Shown: in pieces, positions 54,641 to 64,000 of the stretch | Numbering within the stretch: position 1 is the first letter of the stretch | Layout: every line of letters starts with the position of its first letter | Assembly: GCA_022113835.1 (NCBI GenBank) | Contig: JAILWY010000023.1 | Span: 4,154,001-4,218,000, forward strand | DNA from: Atopsyche davidsoni | Taxonomy: Eukaryota > Arthropoda > Insecta > Trichoptera > Hydrobiosidae | Length of the DNA stretch: 64,000 nt | Direction: 5' to 3' | Made by a program: the position numbers and the translations under genes | The notes under the pieces: model-generated | The model's database searches: none | What the model was told of the DNA's origin: nothing | What the model saw: only the letters and a program-made list of their open reading frames with translations

Positions 54641-57600
54641 AATAAAACATCGTATTTATTAAAAATAAACCACCGTGGTGAATAAATACAAAGAAATATT
54701 TAACTCTTTTTTAATACAAATGCTATTGACAATAATTTAACCGTGTAATTATTGTGAGAGACTTCAAGTTTGAAAATATTACTTTTATTTCTGAATGCCC
54801 AAGGACTGAGAAATATTTCTTGTAAAATTCCAGAAACTGCCTGCGGAAAATGATGTTGAGCATATCGGGTGCCATGGAGTGCTGCATCAGTACACCCAAA
54901 CATACTCAATTGCCATCATACACATCATACTCAAGGTCGCGTGTAATAGACATTTGGGAACATCATACGAAGACAAACAATAAAAAAATGTGTTTAAGAG
55001 AAATAAGCAATATTATTGATCTATTGAAAAACATCAAAAATATTAAACCGTATATCCTGAAAATCATTTTTTACTAGGTATTGTTTAGACGTGTTTTCAG
55101 ATCGTTAAATCTACTTTGAAAACAAGTGATTAACACTCTACTTCAATAATAAAATATTTTTATTTAAATGGACAGATTCGAGTACAACCCTTTTATGGTG
55201 CAATTTTGCAAATACCTCAAAAGTTATTCGCTGCTTACTTTTACGGAGTTGATGATTAATAAAAGAGATTTCTCATCAGATATTCTGAGTTCTCACAAAG
55301 AGAACTTTTTATTGAAAATATAACTGGGAGGTCCTTTTAAATCTTATTCATATATAACGGTTTTAATTGCCTTATCTTTTAATGGCAGTGTGGACCTATT
55401 AACCAAGAAGGAAATTTTACATTCGAATTATTTTCTGGAAATAAATCCTTTGTTTCCTTTGCAGAGGGAGCTGTTTTACATACAAGCTGCATTAAGATAC
55501 GAGTTTTATAGATTTCTGGCTATTAAACGTGTCTAGTCTGCTGGGAGTACCGTAAGCGACTTTTATGATCAAATATAAAATATTTACTAAGGAGTTAAGA
55601 TACACGACACGGAGTCAGGCACGTGGAGCGAGCAACTTGTAAGAGGAAGTCACTGAGAACCTCATTCAGGAAACACACAACGGAATTATGGTCGTCTTAC
55701 TCATTGATTGTGAGAAACAGAATGAAACTGAAAGAACATTTCTGCCAATTTTATTCAATTTAAGTCAAACTAATGTAAATAATGTAACTTTTTGGCAATT
55801 ATAAAACATATAAATATATGCAAAAAATTTACAAATTGATCTTTCTGGTCTTTTTAATGGTCAGCACTAAATTAAATAGCCTTATAACATTTTAAATATT
55901 TAAAAATAATAACACAGATATTGTTCAAATAAACCAATCAAAAATGTAATTAATAAATGATTTATATCAAAATTCGTAATCATATTTTTTAAATAGTTTA
56001 TTAAATCCAAAAAAAATGTAATTAAAATAAAATTATAAGTTTAAATGAGATTTTTTCAATATACAAAATTCAAGGTATACATCTTATAAGAGCTTTGATT
56101 ATTTTTGTATTTTATAAGTTTAATATATGTACATATTGGTAGTAAAAGCAATTGGGCAATAACCCAAAGTCCGAGGGCATGCAATAACCTGCTTGTGGCA
56201 TGCATATTTTTAAACTGTTGTTTTGCCTACAACTATATTAATGCACTGCTGTGGTCGACAATAAAATATAAATACAATTCAACTATTATAAAATTAACGG
56301 AAACGAGTAGTTTTGAGAGTTTTGCCAATGGCGATGCTTTTATAAAATGAAAGAGCTCTACCTTTATATAAGAACGGTAAAGTAAATGTTTTTGTAATAC
56401 AATACAATGTTATTTGTAATACAATGTTGGTGGTGAAAGTGCAGGTACTGTGCCCACCCGCATGCTGTGCATTACTGTTGCAGGGTGTGACGCGGCACCT
56501 GACTGAAGCCTTACTTGGGAAACCTGGCCCATAACCATAAAGCATAATAGAACCTATAAAATTGATGGGCAGAGATGTTAAGAATCAAAAACAACTATTT
56601 TCAAACCTAAAACAACTAATTTAATATTTTTTTGTTTCATGTAACATAATAATAAAACGCAGATCAACTTCCCATTGTTAACCAAAAAGTTTTCATAAAA
56701 ATATTTGTTGGGTTTTTATAAAATACTTTTTATGTTATCAATCAGTCAAAATATTCAATTGAAAAATTTATGTAATATATATATAATATAATTGAGAAAT
56801 TTTAAACGTACTCTGACACTCATAGTGATAAATTTATTTGAATTTCTCGTCGTTTTGAAGCACTTTCTGTTTTTGGGTTTAAAAATTGATATTTCAATAA
56901 TTTTGGATATTTCATTTGAATGATGCAAATATATAACACTTCAGATGTTAGCAATTTCATTTCGTAATGGTTACTTAGTGTTTAATATAAATAGTTGCCA
57001 TATCAGAGATGATTTGGTAAGTCGTGTAGAATTTTGTGAGTAATCGAAACAGGTTTTCTAGGTCAAATGAGCTAAGGATCCACCATATTGGAGTCACCGC
57101 AACAATACCCACTCCAAAACGAGCACCGGGTGTGGGTACGTCAAGAAACAGGCCTTTTCTTAGTACAGCGACGACACAAATCAAGGAAGCTACTTAATGT
57201 AGACCGGATATGTATTCTGAAGTAAAAAAAAACTCTACAAGAGATGTCAATTATATTGAAAACGGTAAAGTTTTGTGCTCGGTATGTTCGTAGGTTTTAG
57301 CAGCCGTTGCTATGAGTTGATGTTCTTGGGTGTTGAGGTGCTTCTTGAGTTGACCATCTTCTGGGGATAAATTATGATAGATGATTGAATTGATTGATGG
57401 ATACTGAAGAACGAAAACTTGAGGCAACTCAACACCCAAAAAACCTGAAGCAATTGATACAAAATAAAAGTTATATACTATATAATATTGATTGCAATAC
57501 TTTTATTAATTCGTTGAAAAAAATGAGATCAACGGAAAAATATTGGGTATATTGAGTGAGATTTGACTTTTGCGGTCTTAATATGAAAAATAATGGTAGT

Positions 57601-60499
57601 ATTTGACATTATAATGACAAGTTAGACATTATTATTTGTCATTAGTGAAAACGTTGAGTTTATCACTTTTCTCACATTGGATAAAATTAAAAAAAACAGG
57701 TGTTAAAATGATCATGTTAATGTACGTTTAAATTATAATAATAATGAGATTAAAAAAGCAGTCTTGCGAATAAAATAGATGATGTTTTAAGTAACAGATG
57801 CGAGACTGATGACCTCAGACGATAGAGATACAAAATCATTACTTGTGGTTTATCAGATGTGGACGAGTGGAATATACTCTTAGGAATATAAAACTTGGGT
57901 TCCTTTCGTTTAAATGCACTGATTTCTGTATCTCGCATTAAAGCTGATTAAATCTTTCTCTTTTCAGTGAACATAATTATATATGAAAATATTTTATTTA
58001 GGTATTAAATATTGTGAAACATCTTGTTAGTGAATATTCTGATATGTGAGAGAGAAAGCTCCACGATTGCCGGGCGTCGAGGGTCATTAAGGCACCATTA
58101 AGATTCCTGGCTAATGACAATTGTTAGACGATCTTAACAAGTGGGGCATCCCCTTATCACAGCTGTAAGGCCGATTTATTTGAGGTGAAATGAACACATT
58201 AGTGACAGATAACCAGTCTAGTGTTATCGCGTCTATTATTTTAGTTATTAATTTACAATTTAAAGAAGCTATAAATATTGGATATCTATTGTATTAATAG
58301 CTTCTGTTTCATCGTATCAGAAATATAATTTATACGGATAGATTTGTAAGCAATTAAAGAATAATAAATATAATAATCAACGAAGTACGATTATATCAAT
58401 AAATTTTATAAAAGAGCTAAAATATTTTTATAAAAATTATTAAAACAGCGAATTCATTTAATTTAAGGTTTACTCACAGGTAATTGTTTTAGGATTTCTA
58501 CAAGTACCCAACAAATTGCGTTTCGTTTTGAAATGGTTTGAACAGAAAGTTTAAAAAAAATATGGTCAGGTTTCTTTTAATAATAAACGCCGATATTCTT
58601 ATTTTTAAACTCTTTATATTTTATTTCTGATTTTTTATGATAGCAAGCACTTTACAATAAACTTAAAACTTCCTTATGCTCAGAAGCGTATAAAATTGCT
58701 TTAAAGCTGAATACTTTTACGATATTCGTAACCTATATTTAACCTGTCCTTATTCTCCGTGACGCACTGTTATTTATGAAAAAAAAAAACGAACATTAAT
58801 TTGAATATCCTTTCGGTGACCTAGATTTTTGTCCAAAAATTCCTCAATTTGGTATCTTTGTTTAAGAGCACTCAAACAGCGTACTGTACGTTGTAATTTT
58901 AATAAATTTAGTATTTTCCAGCTTCAGGCAGTTAGCATAAAGTTAAACACATGAAGTGTTTGTGTTAACTGCTTGAATGCAGTTTTTTTGTTTTTAAAGT
59001 ACATATAAATAAAAAAACATTAAATTCAATCGTTTTATCGTATATTATGAACCCTTTAATAACGTACAAAAAAAATGCTAGAATAGGTTTAAATAACAGG
59101 AAAAAATTAGTCATGAAATATTACAATCCGTATGCGTTTTTATGTTTAATTATTCCCAACAAAAGGCCATGCAGTCTGTTTTGAATTTATGTATGGCGTT
59201 GCCTTTCGTTGTTTTTTGATCTCGCAGTATTCACATGATATACAATTATTAAGGCCTTCCTAAGCCCATAAAATTCTTATGTCATATTATAATGAGGTGT
59301 ACCGTTAGCGACCTCTATAAAGAATCAGGTTTTTTTTAGATTGGCAGCTATTCGACAATATTTGTCATAATACTAAGTTGTTTATCTTGGCTCTACATAA
59401 CCGTGAACGTGATTATGTTACGTTATGTTACGTTTGCGCTAGTTAGCTATACGGGCTCTTTTCTATTGAGCACTAAAATAACAGAAACAGATATTCCATT
59501 AGAATTGTATTAAGTGATGTATCACACTTAACTTTCATAAAAATACAGTGTTTTTGGAGTGATGTTCTAATACCCATAAAGATAACTTAATATTATATTT
59601 TTGGTGTTAATGACTATAAAGTAATGTATGAAATATTTCTAACGTCAAGTCAGGTCCACAGTAAGATTCAGAGACCGGTACCTAGAGAGGTGTGGAGTTC
59701 ATGGGCTTACAAATCATATAAGCAAGTAGTCTTAGTCTTTTCATGCAACGTTCAATAATCTGTTCTGTGCAACCAATTCTGATGAATTTAAAACAATATT
59801 ATTTTTATTTGAACAGAATTCACTTTTTACGTGATCACAGAATAGTATATATAAAAAGACTTTGTTAAACGGAGGAACTTGTTGTATTAATATTTTTTGT
59901 GCTAAATAATAACCACAGAAAAACTCTTACAAAAACGTCAAGCAGTACTGTAAATATCTCCGGGAAATCCCAAAATGGGATCAGGAAGTAATCCTACATC
60001 CTATTAAATGACCGACAATGACTGAGGATGACCTGAATATAGAACGAAACCGGTACCACCACGAATAATTATATCCGTATTAAATATCGAATACACACAT
60101 TAAATATGAATCATGCTCTAGGTAGGTAGGTGATATAATCAATAATTTTTTAAAAAAGTTTTTTTTAAATTTTAACTGAGTAAAATTAAGTATATTTCTG
60201 AAAAGATTACTGAGTATTTCTATTAAATTACTGAGATTTGTAAAATATTGTTTTACAAATTGTAATAGCAACATGCAAAAGTCAATAGTTATTAAGTATC
60301 CGGAAATGTCAGAAATTAATGTATGATGGTGAATGTTAAAATATCACAAGCACACAATTAAATTAACTTAATCCACTTAAATATATGTTAAATAGTTACA
60401 ATTCACAAGACTACAATAATACATACTTTATTCAACAAATTAACGCAAATGTATTCCGTACTTCAAAGTGACTAGTAACAAATACTCAAACAATATATA
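54641..60499. other. non-coding AT-rich stretch
   Basis: About 5.9 kb without a supported exon. Short open frames (54700-54909, 54850-55077, 56105-56350, 56975-57184, 57251-57439, 57750-57938) lack recognisable motifs and splice context. It may be 5' intron of the protease gene or intergenic DNA. Confidence 0.45.
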
Positions 60500-61330
60500 A
60501 AATAAAAGATTTTAGTGATTTTTCCACATGTCAATCGGTTTCCCCAACCTTTCACGTTGGCATTAGCAAACTAATAAAAATTAACATGCGGAAAAATTAC
60601 TCTCTGTCAAAAATATTGAATCCTTAATTTCTCAAATATCAGATACGAGTATATATCACTTTTTTTTAAAATAAAATTTGGACATGTAGACAGTGATTCA
60701 AACCCTGTGATTTTAATGTGAAAAGCTGAAATATCACCAGAGAGACGAAACAACTCAGAGCAAGCTTCGTGCCTACTGTAACGAAAGAGAACTCTCAGTG
60801 AAACGTGAAAGGTTGGCGAAACCGGTCACCAATAAAAATCAACTATTTTATTTAAAATATTGAAATGGAATTCCACCAAGTACTATCTGTCAAAAATATT
60901 GAATACTTTAATCCTCAAATGTCGTATATATCTCATTTTTTAAAAATAAATTTCAGGCATATAGACAGTGATTAAAATTCTCTGATTTCGGTGTGAAACG
61001 CTGAAAAAGTATTCAATAAATGAAATGCACATATTTACCAGAGAGCCGAAACAACTCAAAGCACATTTTATGCCCACTGTAACGAAAGAGAACTCTCAGT
61101 TTGATAATGCCAACGTGATAGATTGGCGAAGCCGGTCACCAATAAAAATCATCTCAAATGTCATATATATCTCATTTTTTAAAAATAATTTTCAGGCATG
61201 TAGACAGTGATTAAAATTCCCTGATTTTGACGTGAAACGCTGAAGTATTCATTATATGAATAGCACATATTTACCAGAAAGCCGAAACAACTCGGAGCAC
61301 GCTTCACGCCCACCGTGACGAGAGAGAACT
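60500..61330. repeat. degenerate tandem array including the CCAACCTTTCAC repeat family
   Basis: At least three successive units share GACAGTGATT at about 60690, 60969 and 61206, then GTGAAACGCTGAA, then ACCAGAGAGNCGAAACAACTC at about 60738, 61038 and 61274, then GAAAGAGAACTCTCAG, ending in GGCGAAACCGGTCACCAATA. Spacing is about 300 then 236 bases. The first part (60505-60620) is the dispersed element seen at 27.8 and 46.1 kb; here its AGTGATTTTTCCACATG end is matched by an inverted CATGCGGAAAAATTACT, hinting at terminal inverted repeats. Confidence 0.8.
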
Positions 61331-61404
61331 CCACTGCGGTGCGGGAGGAGGCGTGCTCGGACGCGACGTGCACTTCGCGCATCTCGCGCCGGACTGCGTG
61401 CCGG

Positions 61405-61546
61405 CGGGGCTGCGGGGCTGCGGGGCTGCGGGGCTGCGGGGCTGCGGGGCTGCGGGGCTGCGGGGCTGCGGGGCTGCGAGGCTGCGGGGCTGCGGGGCTG
61501 CGGGGCTGCGGGGCTGCGGGGCTGCGGGGCTGCGGGGCTGCGGGGC
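61405..61546. repeat. 8-bp G-rich minisatellite (GGGGCTGC)n
   Basis: About 17-18 tandem units of GGGGCTGC on the plus strand, with one unit changed to GAGGCTGC near 61478. The array is open in all frames because 8 is not a multiple of 3, which gives repeated Ala/Pro/Gln/Arg or Gly/Cys/Ala/Leu peptides; these are not evidence of a gene. Each unit has a run of four G's, so four adjacent units can form a G-quadruplex on the plus strand. Confidence 0.95.
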
Positions 61547-61795
61547 GGCGCGCCTGCCGTAACTGTACAGCGCTGAACTCGGCGGGGCGGCCCGTCGCGT
61601 GCTCTCCTCTCGGCTCGGGCTGCCCGACGTGACCCACAAACTCGCACAGCCTCCCAACACGCGTTACGCACGTGCCCTCTGCCATATCTACGAGTACGTG
61701 CCGAACTCGCACAAAGCGATAATCGAGACAGCGCGCAGTGTATTCGAAAGTCTCCTCAGAAGAAATTGGCGACCATCTCCCTGAGCATATACGAG

Positions 61796-62158
61796 AGGGG
61801 GTGTCCGTTAAATCCGAAAATCCGTTATATAAAAGTAGGTTTAAAATAAATCGAAAAACTTTTGTTTGAAAGTACACTGCATGTATTAAGATATAAATAA
61901 AAAATACTGTGTCTTCAGACACTTCAGACACGTTGCCGTTTGATATCGACGCGCTTGCTTTCGGTAATCCTACTGAAAAGAAATGAAATTTTGTTTGCAC
62001 TTTTCAAGTTTGCTGTTTTTTTATAATCAACTCTAGAAAATGGCGAAATTTTTTTAATTCTTACATTTTCACATTTAAAACGTTTTTATTTTTTTACATT
62101 TGATTATATCCGAAGTCCACTAAACAGAAATCCGTCATATTGAGGTTTTACTATACAT
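61796..62158. repeat. second pogo/Tigger-like repeat copy
   Basis: It shares with the MITE at 53977-54312 the blocks TCCGTTAAAT/TCCGTTATATAAAA, ATATCGACGCGCT, GCTTTCGGTAAT, TTTGCTGTTTTTTTATAATC and AAAATGGCGAA, and it ends ATATTGAGGTTTTACTATA. The matching left end is not visible next to the minisatellite region, so the copy appears truncated. Confidence 0.65.
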
Positions 62159-62169
62159 ACTTATAATTA

Positions 62170-62507
62170 CTTAATTCGTCCTTAATCGTTTTTGGTCTTC
62201 CGGAGGGCTTAATTAAATTTTTACAGGTAGCTTTCGATGGTGCATATTCGCCGTAAGCCTCCTCAAGCAAACGACGTGCTTCAGCTGCATTTTTTTCAAG
62301 TTAAAGCAGAAAAGCAAAGTTTCCCGCAAATGCTGTTATTTTGGCGCAAAACTCGACATCTTTGAAAAAATATTATTGCTTTGCGACATGTGTTGGTATT
62401 ATGACTGCTTATTGTTGGCAGATATCTAAGCTATAATAAAACACAAGTTTAGACATGTATGTCGGCTACACTTGTCTTTGTGAAACATAAAATCTTATTT
62501 GCGCACC
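62170..62507 (-). mobile_element. deleted mariner fragment
   Basis: Minus strand: the terminal repeat TTAGGTGCGCAAATAAG ends next to TA at 62508. Then comes a transposase start, MSSFAPK, a stop, HLRETLLFCFN, then after a one-base frame change NAAEARRLLEEAYGEYAPSK and ATCKN, followed directly by SGRPKTIKDEL. The piece that normally separates CKNWFRRF from GRPK is missing, and nothing downstream remains. It is related to, but clearly different from, the 21-kb copy, whose terminal repeat differs. Confidence 0.8.
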
Positions 62508-63000
62508 TAATATATATATATAAATATGTACATGTATATTTTTCCTCAAGTGTCTCTCCTGAACATATCTCTATCCCTGTTCATGGTATTGTATAGAGAA
62601 TAGTGTAGTGGGTCCCCGGGTCCATTCTGCATTATACAATTCTTTTCTTACAAAGCTCTGGCATTTAGATCTGATACTCCTTTTGTAGCAAACTGGTAAA
62701 AAAATACTTTTGAAAATACCCTTTAAAAAATTCTTACAGTGCGAGTTGCGAGAAATTGCTTGCAAAATATACTTGTGTACGCACTTTTTTAGTCTACACC
62801 TTCCATTATTATTAAGTCTAATACCATATTAAATTTAAAAAAATTTCCCCTGAAACCCACATATGCTTCATATGAATAAATGAAAATTGTATGCATACAC
62901 TCTCCTTTACAAATACGCATATTTATTTTTAAAGAAATATGTCTATTAGAAGAAAAGATATTAGGGAGCAAAATATGAAAAGTTTGGTATCATTGGTATA
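62508..63000. other. AT-rich non-coding stretch
   Basis: No recognised feature. Minus-strand open frames at 62571-62765 and 62789-62971 have no supporting motif. Confidence 0.4.
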
Positions 63001-63230
63001 GTAGGAAGTTCCCAAAATGGACGAACAGTGACGTCACGAGACTGCCACTGCCAAGTCCAAGGCACCGGAAGGAGCGGCGAGAGCGGGGAGGGGGGAGATG
63101 CAACCGAACAAAGAAGCACTTGAGCCTTCCACGGCTCCTGCAGAACCACGTATGGGGCAGGAGAAGCCTTCGGAAGCCTGATACTGGTTTGAAATATTCT
63201 TAAACGAAACTCTGCAAATTGACGGAGAAA
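63001..63230. promoter_or_regulatory. GC-rich patch with a CRE palindrome, candidate promoter or 5' exon
   Basis: The block contains a perfect TGACGTCA (63029-63036) and a purine-rich stretch GAGCGGCGAGAGCGGGGAGG. It is the rightmost GC-rich patch and is positioned where a promoter or leader exon of the minus-strand protease could lie, about 10.6 kb upstream of the first coding exon. This is inference; the two minus-strand open frames (62961-63149, 63034-63249) show no known domain. Confidence 0.3.
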
Positions 63231-64000
63231 GTTCTCGTATGCTGATCATTCGAGTGATTCATTGGTGTTTTTCTATTTAATTTGTCATCGTGAAAACGAT
63301 AAAAAACTAATTCGCTAGTCATGTCGTTTTTTAATTCTTGATACGACGATGAAATTATAGTTCAGTTTATATTAAAACATATAAACTATAATATGTATAG
63401 TAGCTAATTAAACATAAATAAATCAACTGTAATTCATCCTCCTTTTATTCATTATTAAGGCTTAGAATAATATATCTTTCGTTTCTTATTATGTGTTCTT
63501 TAGAAATATTTTTAGTGATGTATCCACCTTTTATTTTCCAACATGCAACATGTTATTTATTGGATTTTATAAATAAAATTTTATGCAACTAACTATTGTC
63601 ACATGATCCGAGCATTCTTTGAGTTTTATTTCAGTCAATTTGATTTTTTTAGTAATGACTTCGAAACCTTATCGATTTTTATGCTTACAGGAAGATTAAT
63701 CAGTTTAAATTACTTTATATGAATATTTTTCAATAATAGGTATTTTTTCTATGCGTATTTCATATTAAGATCTAATTATTAATTCAATGTTTTAGGAACG
63801 ATTTTTTTTTACATTATCGCGACTGGCTGTTAAAATAAACTCTTAAAAGCATTTAAAATGGATCTGCAATGGAAATAAAATTTTAAGTGGAAGGTCGTTG
63901 CTGATTTTCTCTTGTTCATTGTTTTAGATTAGTGATTTTAAAATACTGATGAAATCAAATAAAGATATTTTGCGCCATTACTGGGTTTTAATGAGTAACT
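63231..64000. other. AT-rich right end
   Basis: No gene, RNA or repeat recognised. Confidence 0.45.

Noticed and set aside
61179..62000. Long minus-strand open frame of 273 codons with Ala-Ala-Pro-Gln-Pro-Arg-Ser-Pro repeats
   Set aside because: It is created by the 8-bp minisatellite, which is open in all frames on both strands. The flanking codons show no domain and the plus strand has equivalent repeat frames.

Overview
The window looks like nuclear DNA of an insect or close arthropod relative. It is strongly AT-rich, genes are split by GT-AG introns, and the recognisable proteins match the insect Smad2/3 protein Smox, the arthropod G-alpha-f type and the epithelial protease Filzig. Mariner-like, piggyBac-like and pogo-like transposon remains and tRNA-like repeats fill the non-coding part. 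I cannot name the species.

Layout. At 544-1049 (minus) lie the first two coding exons of a gene that runs off the left edge, probably a Tudor-domain protein. About 8.7 kb of AT-rich DNA follows with one foldback element (2859-3021). Smox occupies 9811-15923 (minus, 11 coding exons, 430 aa), and two of its introns carry TTAA-flanked piggyBac-type elements. Divergent from Smox, at 16735-18199 (plus), is a small C2H2 zinc-finger gene that looks partly decayed. At 18956-23492 (plus) a nine-exon gene encodes a complete 385-aa, Gs-related G protein alpha subunit, with a dead mariner in its fifth intron. A 2.5 kb gap follows. From 52427 down to 26044 (minus) nine coding exons assemble, with all phases agreeing, into a 1406-aa type II transmembrane serine protease of the Filzig type. 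Its catalytic exons lie at 26-28 kb, its mucin-like stalk at 38-42 kb and its membrane anchor at 52 kb, separated by introns of about 10 kb. From 52.5 kb to the right edge I find no convincing host gene. That part holds a transposase fragment with inverted repeats, two related pogo-like repeats, a degenerate tandem array, a G-rich 8-bp minisatellite, a deleted mariner and a GC-rich patch with a CRE palindrome.

The genes do not form a visible functional system. Smox is the TGF-beta/Activin signal transducer, the G-alpha belongs to receptor signalling, and the Filzig-like protease acts on the apical extracellular matrix; they are ordinary neighbours. The less expected observations concern repeats: a family with a tRNA-like core between inverted arms, in which one copy has a flipped arm; a dispersed repeat that also forms a tandem array; and the altered MH1 DNA-contact hairpin of Smox. 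I found no clearly new biological system.

Exon joins were made by hand from splice signals and reading phase. Total coding lengths of Smox (1293 nt), the G-alpha (1158 nt) and the protease (4221 nt) are all multiples of three, which supports the models. Family assignments rest on recognised motifs, not on a database search.
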